From: Buxus sempervirens
Taxonomy: Eukaryota > Streptophyta > Magnoliopsida > Buxales > Buxaceae
Direction: 5' to 3'
DNA: 64,000 bases
NCBI GenBank assembly: GCA_947561395.2
Contig: OX387190.1
Location: 14,006,858-14,070,857 of the forward strand
This document shows, one piece after another, positions 1 through 10,599 of this stretch (its first letter is position 1; every line of letters starts with the position of its first letter). The notes under the pieces are model-generated. The model saw only the letters and a program-made list of their open reading frames with translations, was not told the origin of the DNA and searched no databases. The position numbers were made by a program, and so were the translations under genes.

Positions 1-1823
1 TCCCAAAACCTTTCCACTCGAGGACAGAATCAAGGAACCCCCATTCAACCCTATCATATGCCTTTTCAAGATCAAGTTTTAACAACAGACCTAGGTCCCC
101 GGATTGAGATTTGTCTATAACAACCTCATTTGCAATTAGAACACAGTCTAGGATTTGATGACCTTGAACAAAAGCCGCTTGGCAAGGGTCAATGAGAGAA
201 GGGAGGATGGAACAGAGCCTAATAGCTAAGACCTTTGAAATGATTTTGTATAGACTAGTGACCAAACTGATTGGTCGAAAGTCCTTAATTAATTCAGCTC
301 TTGCCTTATTCGGGATCAAGACTAGGAATGTAGCATTAGTAACCTTATTGATTACACCATGGGTGTGAAATTCTTGTAGAGTCTTACAAACCTCATCCTT
401 TACTGTATCCCAGTTGTTATGGAAGAATGCCATGGTGAAACCATTAGGACCAGGAGCTTTATCACTAGACAAACTCTTAAGAACACATAAGATCTCATCC
501 TCTTCAAAAGGTCTTTCCAACCATTGACTTACCTCTTGGTCTAGAACCCTAACATTAGTTTGATGCAGCTTGAAATGATGATGCTGATTCGAGGAATACA
601 AATTAGTATAGAAATACGTTAAGGCATGTATCATCTCATTAGGATCATCAATCACTCTCTCCTCCACCTTAAGCCGACTAATGTTATTTTGCCATTTCCT
701 TCCCCTAGCTACAGCATGGAAGAATTTAGTATTTCCATCCCCCTCTTTAAGCCATGAAATCTGAGATTTTTGGCGCCAAGATATTTCTTCCTGACACAAT
801 AAAGATTGTAATTCCGACTTGATGCATAGCCTCTTGGCTCTATCTTCCTCCGATATGATCCCTTCTTCCTCTTTCCTATCAATCTCCCCTAGATCCCCCA
901 GAAACTACTTCTTCTTTTCCCCTATTGCACCAAAGGTTGACTTACTCCACACTCGCAATTTTTTCTTAATCCCTTGTAAGACCTTCATGACCTTAAAGCC
1001 AACCCAGCCGTGAATGGTAGGGAGGAGGTCGTACAAACCAATTCCTAATCAACTCATGGAAACCCGGATGAGAAAGCCACATATTTTCAAAATGAAAGGG
1101 ATAAGGGCCTTGTGGCTCTGACTCGGTGGAAAGTAGAATGGGACAATGATCAGAGACAATCCGTGGGAGGATGCACTGAGATATAAATGGGAAATGGTCA
1201 TCCCATGGGACTAAAGCAACACATCTGTCGATCTGAGAATAGATAGAGGGGGAACTAAAATTTGACCATGTAAAGTCTCCACCATTGATTGGGTAATCAA
1301 TCAATGACATATCCTAAATCCACTCCAAGAAGGCTCTCATGCTACGCGTAACACGCAACCGACCGCCACTTCTTTCAGAGGTAAATCTCACAACATTAAA
1401 ATCCCCCATGACAACCAACGCATGATCATCACCTGGATGTAATAAGTAAATTTCATTCCATAAACTTTGCCTATCTCTAGGCTGACAAGGGCCATAGACC
1501 CCCGAGAACAACCACTGAAATTGATCCTGAAGGTGGAGGAAGGAGACTGAAATAGAGAAAGTCTGTACCATTATAGAAGACCCAGAGAGGACGGATGAAT
1601 TCCAAATCAAAATAATACCCCCAGAGCGACCCACAGAAGGTTTAAACTCCCATTGGCACGAACGCCTACCCCACAGACGCGTAATCAATCTACTGTCAAC
1701 TAACTCCAATTTAGACTCAAGGATTAACAAGATATCCAGTTTTTGGGAAGAACAAACTGATCTCACAGCCCTCTTCTTTTCCACTGCCCCCAACCCTCTC
1801 ACATTCCAGCTTACCACCTTCAT
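1..1823 (-). pseudogene. LINE ORF2: endonuclease and start of reverse transcriptase (partial)
   Basis: The ORF opens with MKVVSWNVRGLG at 1823, the classic start of plant L1 ORF2. Endonuclease motifs follow in order: SWNVRG, an E in LILESKL, SGGIILIWN, YGP, GDFN, then GGDFTW, IDR and SDHCP near 1310-1100. The catalytic Asn, Glu, Asp and His positions are therefore present. A TAG at 1313-1311 and another stop near 993 break the frame. Between about 470 and 1 the translation gives reverse transcriptase block 1-3 motifs: FLVLIPNK, DFRPISLV, QAAFVQG and LDLEKAYDRVEW. The YADD active-site block should lie beyond the left edge. The role of an intact ORF2 is to nick target DNA and prime cDNA synthesis. 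This copy cannot do so as read. Confidence 0.85.
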
Positions 1824-1899
1824 GGTGAAACATTTGGACCCTTTGAACTACTCCCTAAAAACTGATTGACCACAGAAGAGATAGAGACCTCACGACCCT

Positions 1900-4360
1900 C
1901 CCTAGACATTACATTAGCAACGACAGAATCTAGGAAGATTTCTATACCTTCAGACATAGGCAGACCCTCCTCCTCCGATTCAGACGACCAGGAAACCCCC
2001 TAATCCTCAGCTTCAGCCCCAAACAATCCCACAACCTCATCCCTATTATGCACGCAATTCTGATTATACTGGGAATGGTGAGGATGATCAGAACTTTCCA
2101 GTGCAGAAGTGTGTTTATCAAGATCAACATGTATGTCATCCGAGAATAAAGGAAGTGAATTAAGGGGGGGAGCCAAAATTAAGTTGCATACCTGAAAAAA
2201 GCTCATGGTTACCAATAGGCCATGTGAAAGTTTGGGAAGGATGAAGAGGATGAAGCTTGCACCCTGCAGATAATCTCCTAAATATCTCCACCTCCTTCGA
2301 CTGTCTTGAGGTACTTGGATCTAAAAGGATACCCTTCCCGCGACTTGGAACGAGACATGTCCTCTCCACAAACGCCGCCATAGTCTGAGAAGAGGCACCC
2401 ATTTTTGCCCCTAACGCTCTCGCAGGTGAGGTAGAATCACCCCCATTCCTATCAGGAGATGATGAAGTCGGATCAACTACTGGTTGATTAATTCGATCCT
2501 TGTCTGCCTTTAGCACAACTGAGTTCTGATTCTAATGATTTAGAACTTCAGTATCAACCGGTATACTCACTACTGCAAGAACTTCCAAAACCCACTTCTC
2601 AACTTCAGTACGCCACGGATCTGAAACGGAACGGGGAAAATTAGGGACTGAGGAAGACGACTGCTGAAATGGGGGAGTAGCTTGACGGTACAGAGGGCCA
2701 CTGCCAAGAATCCCTTTCCCCTTCACGAAGTTAGACACGTTGTCACGAACCCTTTGTTCATGGTTCACAACTCCGTTGCTATCTCCCATTGAAGCCTGAT
2801 GCCCTCGAGTGAAGACAGGTGAAGGGGGAGAAGGTGAGCAAATCTCTCTTAACTCTCTCATACCTTCAACACCATGAACTGAGGTGGTTGACGCTTGAAT
2901 CGGAGGGATGACTTGAGCTCCCTACTGCAATACGGGCCCAAACGTAGGCCCCATGGTCTGCTGCAACCCTGGTCCAGACGTGGGCCTTTCTCCAGACTTA
3001 GGCCCCACTCCACACATATGCTCATCGACAGGGAGGCAATCTCCTAACTCAATGGGGGAAGGTCCCACTACTTCCACGTTACACCCCACTTGCTGAGAAT
3101 TGGGAGTAACAAGATCAAGATGTGTAAATTGTTCTCCATTTAATGCGCCTCCTGCTAAGCCGTCATATTGAGGACTCGTGGAAAACCTGTGAGACACTCC
3201 ATCTCCCGCGCCGCCATGGGCTTGGAGGAAAGTATCCCGATATGATTTCATCTGACACGGGATGGCCACCTCAGCATCCCTAACCTCCAGCCACTGCTTC
3301 TCCATGGGAATGCAGATGTACAGCTCGTAACTGGCCTGGTAATCCTTTACCAAGATGCAGCGAGGAACAAACCTGCAAGAGGTTTCCTTGATCCACATTC
3401 GTATTCCTCCACTTAACGTACCTGACAAGATAAGCGAACCCCCACGAATGAAACCTCCACACAGATCGCCTATTTGCTTCAGAGAATCCAGGGATAATAA
3501 ATGAACAGGTAAACAACACACAATAATCTCCATCCCATCAGAGCAACCGTATTCTACTCCCGTGGCAAAACCGTTAACCCATGGTGAGAAACGGATCGAA
3601 CCTCCTTGGAAAGACATTTCTAATTGCTGTACCAGCCGTGAAGCATCCTCCGCTGAAAAAGGGAAACACAGAACTTCCACCGGAGAGAGAGTAAGGAACG
3701 GAACAGGAGAGGGAAACCCACCCCACGATGATATTTCCTTACCAAAACCACCCCAATTTGCAACAATCGAAGAGCTTTTTCCTAGCACAGGAAATTTCCA
3801 GCAGCTTTTCGTCGGGGGATTAGTTTGAGACAAACGAAGCTCAGGGAGGGTACCTTTCTGAACTCTGATATGCTCTATAACGCTGTTTTTTTCCCACCCT
3901 TTAAAAACTCTAGAACCTTGCGTACTGACTTGCGATGAGCAAGGTGAGCACCCCAACAGGAGGTACTCCCATTTCCCATATTTTCCATCCTCCGGAAAGA
4001 TCATACAACACCTATGACTCCTACGAGGGCCAACGCTCTCAAGGCGTAAGTACAAGCCCCTTTGGTTTCTAGCACATACCAGGGTCAACACGTCCTAGCC
4101 ACGTCGATGCCTTTGTATTCCTCCCACACCTAGACCAGCGCAGAACAGTTTTGTACTATGAACAAACCAGTTCCGTTCAGCTTCGCCCGAAACAATGAAG
4201 GAACAGAGACCTTCCCTTCTCTCAGTAACACGAACGGAACGCAGAGAGTACTCAAAAACAAATTGCTTAGCTTGTATCCAAGCTTCACGAACGTCACCAT
4301 TAAGGGACCCCATTTAAACATCGACACCTCACCGTCGAAACAGAAGAAAATCAACAACAC
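1900..4360 (-). pseudogene. LINE ORF1, gag-like with DUF4283-type core (broken)
   Basis: Three consecutive stretches on the minus strand (about 4360-4095, 4091-2922, 2861-2160) form a gag-like ORF1 upstream of ORF2. The middle stretch carries the pattern typical of the plant LINE DUF4283 region, with LPVHLLSLDSLKQIGDLCGG near 3510-3450. The C-terminal part is Pro, Ser and Gly rich, as in other plant LINE ORF1 tails. No intact CCHC zinc knuckle was found. The stretches are separated by stops and frame changes, so no full ORF1 protein is encoded. In this family the protein binds the RNA; here it is only a relic. The family call rests on this core and on the endonuclease directly downstream. Confidence 0.65.
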
Positions 4361-4621
4361 TGTCGAAAACTCCCAGAAGGAGAAGAGGAATGTTTACGCC
4401 TCACTAACGAATGTCACCGACGAAAAGCTCTCCGGCAGATTCTCACCATCGTCAAAGCCTCACCGTCAGATTCTCACCGTCGTCGAAGCCTCACCATCCA
4501 ATTTTCTTTTATTCAATATGATATTATCTTGAATTTCTTTGTTTTAATGTTCATAAATACATTTGAGATACGTTATTGCTTATGAGATGCATATATAAAC
4601 TTTATGGAAGAACAATTGCAT

Positions 4622-4890
4622 TAGGGTTGCTTATTGGGCTGGGTTGGCACGAGCACGGCACGGTCTAGCACGCTTAAAGCGTGCCCATGCCTGGCATGGC
4701 CCACAATTGGCCCGGCACGGCCTAGAACCTATTAGCAGGCCGTGTCGTGCCTGGGGTATCAGGCATTGGGCCCGTTAAGGCACGGCCCACCAGGCACGAT
4801 GGCCCGGCGGGCTGTGCCCCGCGAAGCATGGGGGCGGCATGGCACGCTTTAAGCGTGTAATATTGTGCCATCCCGCGTGCTGGCCTGCAA
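4622..4890 (+). repeat. GC-rich subterminal repeat region of the hAT element
   Basis: Dense, imperfect GGCACGG, GCCCGGC and inverted copies (for example CACGCTTTAAGCGTG at 4844-4858, itself a palindrome). hAT transposases are known to bind subterminal repeats. Similar blocks occur at 28380-28560, 29030-29211 and 29965-30103 in this window, all in hAT derivatives. Confidence 0.7.
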
Positions 4891-5477
4891 GCTTGTATTA
4901 AAAAAAAGGGGGTTTTTTGCCTTTTGTGGGTTTTTTTACAATTTTGGAGAAAATTGTATTCTAATATATGTAATGTATGTGTGTGAATCATAAATATATT
5001 TTTTTGAAATTTTTGTATTTTTATTTATTTTTTTCCTTAGTGCTAAGGGCTCTCTGTCTCTCTCTTGTATGAAGGCCCTCTCTAGTCAAGCATTTAATGA
5101 ACATTGTAAGGATCAAGTAACCCTCAAGCACATGGTATAAGAGAGACTTTTTTATGCTAATAGCCTCACGTGTGGCTTCTCTATGCTATTGGACTAGCAT
5201 CTAGTGCTCTAGAATGTGTCTAACCTTAACAAATAAGAGACGTTTTGTCTCCTACAAAACAAAAAGAAAGTTCTCTTTGCCGCCATTTTTCATGTAATAG
5301 ATGTTCAGGCTTCTACAATTTGTTTTTTGGGAGTTGAGAAAAGGGCAGACTAAGAAGGAAGGTGTAGATACAAGTCACACAACAGTTGTTGAACTTTCTC
5401 TAATTCTACTGGAGTGAAGAGGACAACATTTCTTGAGTTGAAGAGATCTTTCTACAACAAATAACTTCTTTCAACAG

Positions 5478-5948
5478 GTAAGTGAATATATATTTGTTTT
5501 TTGAGAGATCTTTCTACACGTTATGAACACATGGGAAACTCTAGATAATCATGGGTCTTGTAGAATCCATCAGATCTTGATGGCAACAAACTGAGATGGT
5601 GTGAGGTGGTCTTGTTTTGCCCATAAATCCATGGTTGACTGCTATATTGTCAGTAGTTTCATCTTGGGTTGTGTAGGCTTTAAGTAAACCCAAGATGTAG
5701 TAATCTATTGACTTTTTGGATGCAGGTTCTTCTTTGTTCTTCACTTTTTTCATTTTTAAAATTCTTTTGAGGTCAATCATGTTTTTTACTTTCTGCCGAA
5801 TATAAATCTTGGTAATGAATTCTAGTTTTAAATATTCTCCTTTGTCTATACTTGTATGTCAGTACATCTACATCTATAAACTTTAAACCTTCAAGTTCTT
5901 CATTTTTCTTCATTCATATTTATTTATTCAATTTTGCATGTACTCTAG
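5478..5948 (+). other. Predicted 5' UTR intron of the hAT transposase gene
   Basis: A canonical donor CAG|GTAAGTG lies at 5475-5482 and an acceptor CTCTAG ends at 5948, two bases before the ATG at 5951. The small hAT unit at 29.5-30.1 kb has a comparable GAG|GTAAGT donor after its leader exon, which supports the reading. No transcript evidence is available. Confidence 0.45.
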
Positions 5949-5950
5949 AT

Positions 5951-7995
5951 ATGTCTTCTTCCACCACACAACAAGAAAGGAAAGAAAAAACAATTCAACG
6001 GCCTCTAAAACCTCAAGGATATGCATTTGATGACAAACCATTGTGAAATCATGTTAAAGTTCTTAGTATTCCTAAGGGTGGTGGTGGAAACAGATACTGG
6101 TCATGCAATTACTGCAACAAGAAAGTGATTGGATCATGCTCAAAAGTCAAAGGCCATCTGTTAAAGATCCCTAACCATGGTGTTGAAGGTTGCAAAGGAA
6201 TAAAGGATGATATTCATGAAGCAATCAAAAAAGAATATGAAACTGCTGAACAAATGAAAGCTGTAGATGCATTGAATGCCAGGAGAAGGGCTGAATATGT
6301 TTCAATTCCTGAAGGATCGGATTTACTACAATCCAAAAAAAGGAAAGGAGCAGCTCCGGGACCATTAGAAAGAACTTTTGAAGTGGCAACAAGAGATATT
6401 GTGGATAAGCTTACAGCTCATATGTTTTATGAAAGTGCATTGCCTTTCAATTTTGCAAGGTCTCCCTATTTTCGCGAGTATTCGATGATACTAACCAATG
6501 GTAAGATAGCAAGTTACACTCCTTATGATAGGCTACGCACAACATTACTTGCACAAGAGAAAGCACATATTGATAGGAAACTCCAACCAATAAGAGATTT
6601 GTGGAAAAAGAAGGGGATTTCCATTATTTCAAATGGGTGGACAGATATTCAACGTCTGCCTCTTATAAACATAATGGCTGCATCTGTAGGAGGAACAATG
6701 TTTTTAAAGTCAATTGATACAAGTGGCAAGGTGAAGGATGGAGAATATGTAGCTAATTTATTTTTGAAAGTGATTAACAAAGTTGGTGAAAAGAATGTTG
6801 TTCAAATCATCACAAACAATGCATCAAACTACAAGGCTGCTGGGATGATAAATGAAAGCAAGCACCCTCATATTTTTGACATCATGTGTTGTGCATAGCT
6901 TGAACTTGGCATTAAAGAACATTTGTGAGCCAACAGAAAAGTCTCCTCACTTCTCTCAATGTAAGCGGATTGTAGACTGGGTCAATGATACACGTAACGT
7001 CCGCACTTTTGTTGTCAATCATAGCATGGCTTTATTTAACTTCAAAAGTTACTCTGAATTGAGTTTGTTAAGGGTAGCAAATACAAGATTTGCATCAAGT
7101 ATTATCATGCTTAAGCGTCTAAAGGAAGTAAAGCATGCACTGGAGATGATGGTGAGGGATTCTGAGTGGAGGATTTATAGAGGGGATGGTAATACTCCAG
7201 TTGAAAGTAAAGCTAGAGAAGTTAAACAATGCATTGTTGATGATAGTTGGTAGGATAATTTAAATTATTTGCTGAAGTTTACAAAGCCTCTTATTGACAT
7301 GCTACGAGCAGTAGATACAAACGGTCCAATATTACACTCGGTTTATGATATGTGGGACACCATGATCGAAGATGTTATGGTGATAATACTTGGGCATGAA
7401 GGAAAGGATACAAATACAGGTCAATCTGAATTTTTTGATGTTATTCATGCAATTTTAGAGAGTAGATGGAATAAAAGCAACACCCCTCTACATTGTGTGG
7501 CCCATTCACTAGTGCCCAAGTATTATAGTGATGCTTGGGTTCGAGGTGGTAACAATGGTATTCCACATTTGTTACCACATGAAGATCAAGAAGTCTCTAT
7601 GAATAGAAGTAAATTTTTTAAAAGGATATATCCAGATCAAAATGATCTTAGAAGGGTCTATGCAGAATATGGAGCATTTTCTAGTGGATCAAATTACTTT
7701 AGCCAATCTCATGTGATTGAAGCTAGAACATATGAAGAACCTATAAGTTGGTGGGCAAATCATGGTGCTTCAACACCATTGTTGCAAGCTTTGGCTTTCA
7801 AGTTACTAGTGCAACCGGCATCATCTTCTTGTTGTAAGAGATATTGGAGTACATATTCATCGATTCAAGATATGAAAAGAAACAAGTTAGCAACAAGTAG
7901 AGCTGCAGACTTAGTGTTTGTCCATTGCAATCTTCGCCTAATGTCAAGGAAGAAGAAACAATATAAAGAAGGGGCAACAAAATTTTGGGATCTAT
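5951..7995 (+). pseudogene. hAT transposase, main exon (broken)
   Basis: The reading starts at ATG 5951 (MSSSTTQQERKEK). A BED-type zinc finger follows (WSCNYCNKKV at about 6100, with the downstream H and C residues). The DUF659/RNase-H-like core is near 6600-6850 (SNGWTD, then TNNASNYKAAG). The C-terminal hAT dimerisation region is near 7740-7960 (WWANHG, then KRYWSTYSSI and KLATSRAADLVF). Relatives usually have SDGW and TDNAS at the two core motifs, so both expected catalytic aspartates are asparagine here, each explained by one G-to-A change. There are also nonsense codons at about 6045 (TGA for an expected Trp) and 7251 (TAG for Trp), and a frame change near 6870. The gene is dead, but similarity is continuous along the whole protein, so decay is moderate rather than ancient. 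Confidence 0.85.
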
Positions 7996-8091
7996 GTAAG
8001 TTATGCATTACACATAAGGTTCTTTCCAAATAAATTTTATACTAATTATTGCAATCTTTAGCTAAATAAAATTTTCCTTTTGTATGGCTAG

Positions 8092-8267
8092 GTGGAGACA
8101 AGGTTGATGTAGATAGATGTGCTACAATGGAGCTTGCAAATCTCTCTCTTGATGAACCAGAATTGGATACTATGACATTTGATGATGAGTTTGAGCTAGA
8201 AACCCAAGAAACATCAATGTTACAACTAAGTGATAGTGACATTCAAGAGGAAGTACACAATGAGTAG
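8092..8267 (+). pseudogene. hAT transposase, C-terminal acidic exon
   Basis: The main exon ends at 7995 with donor GTAAGTTATG, after the first base of a Cys codon. An acceptor TGGCTAG ends at 8091, and the exon restarts with the remaining two bases, giving C-GDKVDVDRCATMELANL and then an acidic tail ending EEVHNE with TAG at 8265-8267. The open frame and phase match across the 96-bp intron argue that this is a real last exon. The acidic tail is common in this hAT group. Confidence 0.65.
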
Positions 8268-8809
8268 CTTCAAACCTTTCATAATTAAATTTTGTGAACT
8301 TTGCAAATCATGTATTTTTTTGGTAATGTTCAAAAATAGAGAACATAGAACCCGTTTAGTACATCTCTTTTTGTGCAATTGAAGTTTAAATATATGTTGT
8401 TATTTTGAAGTTTGAATTTGAAGCATAAATTTATATGCTTGGAATACAACTGAATTATTGAGTTACATAGTAATTTAAGATTTTCATGTAACTAAAAATT
8501 AATATTGTTGTGAACTGATGATAAAGTCCAGCTAAAAGGCAACTTCACCTGGGGAACATGTAATCAGGTGCACTTTCTAACCTTCTGCTTCTTAAATTTA
8601 TAACAGTTGAAGTTACTCTAAATTCTCTAAAGTAATGTCCTGTTTAATTTTATAGCTTTCAAGTTTCAACTTTATAACTATGCTTTTTATATCTAGTTGA
8701 TGATTATATGTTTCAATAGCTATATGTAAACACTAGAATGCATTTAGAATAGTGAATAATAATTGTAGTATTTAATTTTCTTATACACACACATGTATAC
8801 TTCTTAGCC

Positions 8810-9460
8810 GAGTCCCAATATCCGTACCCAATTTTTGGACACTTTTTAGCCAAGTCCCCAATCCTAGGTTTTAAGGGTCAGAGGTGTCCGACTCCTAGAC
8901 ACCTACCCGCACCGGACACCTGTACCCAAGTCCATGTAACATAGCTCCTAGGTGCTAGCCACCCCCGCGCCCAATCTTGCGCTTGCCAATGCGGTCTGGG
9001 GCCGTGCCCGCACGGGCCTCTGCTTAGGGCACTCTTGGCTCCCCTGCGCTTGGGTTCTTTTTGGACCTTGGCGCCTGGGCTGCGCGCATAGTGTGTGCCC
9101 AAGGGCTTGTCGGCCTAGATTTTGTGAGCCCGGGCGATTAGACGATCCATAGTGCCTAGGCAGCATGCCTGGACAAATCAGGGTGTATAAGGGCGTGCTT
9201 TTGGCATGCCTAGGGGATTTGTCAGCAACTATGGTGCACCCAGGGGACCCTCAATGCTTGGGTGAGTCTGGGCAACCATAACATCTTGGCATCTTCCCAA
9301 GTGCTCTGAAACGTTTTTTCCTCCATATTTTCTCGAAAATATGAACACGCATCTTCCTTAAATTTGCAAGGGGACTTTTCCGCACAGAAAAATCCACATC
9401 TCGTGAAGATGGAATCCCAAAACTTGACAGGATGTAATCAACAATGGCTCCGATACTAAT
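8810..9460 (-). other. Unclassified GC-rich segment with a primer-binding-site-like word
   Basis: Composition changes sharply here (GC rich, CCTAGGCATGCC-type words) between AT-rich flanks. On the minus strand, ACATTAGTATCGGAGCC at about 9455-9438 resembles an LTR end followed by an initiator-Met tRNA primer site (usually TGGTATCAGAGC). That suggests a non-coding LTR element relic, but no second LTR or coding domain was found. Open frames on both strands look like by-products of GC richness. Confidence 0.3.
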
Positions 9461-9559
9461 GTAGGTTTTAGATACATACCTGTAACAGATCCAAACTCGA
9501 ATGCTTTTTTTACCATATGACAGATTTATTTAAAGCATAACATGGAATATAAACTATAA

Positions 9560-9650
9560 AGCGCATACGGCTGAGCATGGTTCAGTGAAATCCATGTCAT
9601 ACCAGGTTTAAAACTCCACTGCATCTGACCACTTAACCCAGCCTCGTCAA
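9560..9650 (+). repeat. Possible tRNA-derived SINE fragment
   Basis: GCATGGTTCAGTGAAATCC (9574-9592) resembles the box A region of plant SINEs, and GGTTTAAAACTCC (9605-9617) resembles box B (GGTTCGANNCC), at a normal spacing of about 30 bp. No clear tail or target-site duplication was seen. It could also be a degraded tRNA-like sequence of no significance. Confidence 0.3.
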
Positions 9651-10366
9651 TTATTTCACATTCTTTATTTCTTATGTACTTTTTCTACTTCTAATCATTT
9701 TTAATTTCCCATTTTAAAGATTGTCTCATAGAGAACAGACCAAGAAAGATCATAGAAGAAGAAATTGAATAACTTATGCCTTCAACCACAATTGTACTGA
9801 TATGAGCATGTTTATTGCTTGAATTGGCTTTTCCAAAAATATCAACACATTTTCAATCGTTTGTCCATAAATAGTACATTATAATCTTTCCATTAATATG
9901 ACAGGCTACATAAGCCAGCTAGAAAATGAATACCTAAATAAAAGGAATATGAAGCAAACATACAAAAAAAGGGCAAATATTCCAACCAATACAAGGTATT
10001 TATGACATTGTGATTTAAAGAAATCTCTTCCTACTGTTCAATCTATCTTCCAAATTTCTACCATTCACCAATATAACTTTCTAACTAAAAAGAATATATC
10101 TTTCTAACTGATTTTGTCCAAGTATTTACACATGTGCAAGCATCTTGACACATTGGGATAGGGGAATAGAATTAATATTTCTGAACCTAGCATGTTACAA
10201 TTAATTTTGTTATATATTGTTTTTATCCCTTCACCAAATGTTATTTGATCCAATAAAATGAAATGAAAAAGAAGAAGAAATAAAATGAAAAAAAGGAATG
10301 TTTAATGCATTATTAGGACACATAAGATAGAAGAAGCGGAACAAGGGAAAAAATAAGGAAACTTAC

Positions 10367-10438
10367 TGTTTTTCCAAATAATGTATCTCCAATTGGCTCT
10401 CCGAGCCTTTTTTGTTCTATAGCAATTTGCATCTCCTT
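10367..10438 (-). CDS. Dehydrogenase exon 4 (24 codons)
   Basis: The minus strand gives KEMQIAIEQKRLGEPIGDTL then FGKT, bounded by acceptor TTTTTTCAG (10447-10439) and donor GTAAGT (10366-10361). As I recall it, the Arabidopsis homologue At1g72190 continues from LLGLLKKQ into NEMQISL...LGEPTGDTLLGKTVF, which matches in order and in phase (phase 0 on both sides). The next expected exon holds the GxGxxG NAD-binding loop. I do not see it between here and base 1, so it should be left of the window across an intron of at least 10.3 kb. Otherwise the gene is truncated. The exon is far from its partner, and only the exact phase and family order identify it. Confidence 0.85.
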
Positions 10439-10599
10439 CTGAAAAAACAAAAATAAAATATCAGAGAAAATAGTTTACGAAGAAAATGATATGAGTAATC
10501 GCACAAAAAAGATAGCTTTACAATATTATTAGAATAAGATCATATTATATGTCCACTGACATAGTGACGTGGCAGTAGCTAATAAGCAAGGAAACACCA

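Larger units (their letters stand above)
1..4505 (-). mobile_element. L1-type plant LINE, broken, runs off left edge
   Basis: A non-LTR retrotransposon on the minus strand. Reading leftward there is an ORF1-like gag region (about 4360 to 1900), then ORF2 with an apurinic-type endonuclease (1823 to about 990) and the first part of a reverse transcriptase (to base 1). The 3' part of ORF2 and the poly(A) tail lie outside the window. The 5' end is placed near 4505, where a short 5' leader with repeated TCACCGTC-type words ends. Several in-frame stops and frame changes show it is dead. It probably lies in an intron of the host dehydrogenase gene, whose downstream exons are expected further left; that placement is an inference. 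Confidence 0.85.
4622..8800 (+). mobile_element. hAT-superfamily DNA transposon, decayed; 3' boundary uncertain
   Basis: The left end reads TAGGGTTGCTTATTGGGC at 4622 and is followed by about 270 bp of GC-rich subterminal repeats (GGCACG/GCCCGGCAC words). The same terminal word appears inverted at 30088-30103, so it looks like a family TIR. A transposase gene with a BED finger, DUF659-type core and C-terminal hAT dimerisation region follows at 5951-8267. I could not find the matching right TIR, so the 3' end is either lost or too degraded to see; 8800 is an estimate. It lies next to the LINE, probably within the next intron of the host gene. Confidence 0.75.

Noticed and set aside
8878-9166. 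Overlapping open frames on both strands as genes
   Set aside because: They are Pro/Arg/Gly-rich frames in a GC-rich block with no recognisable motif, and open simultaneously on both strands.
8810-9250. 3' end of the hAT element at 4622
   Set aside because: It is GC-rich but lacks the family terminus (inverse of TAGGGTTGCTTA) and the GGCACGG subterminal words.
9300-9660. Cassandra-type element with a 5S rRNA domain
   Set aside because: A primer-site-like word is present, but no 5S-like sequence could be found in the adjacent region.
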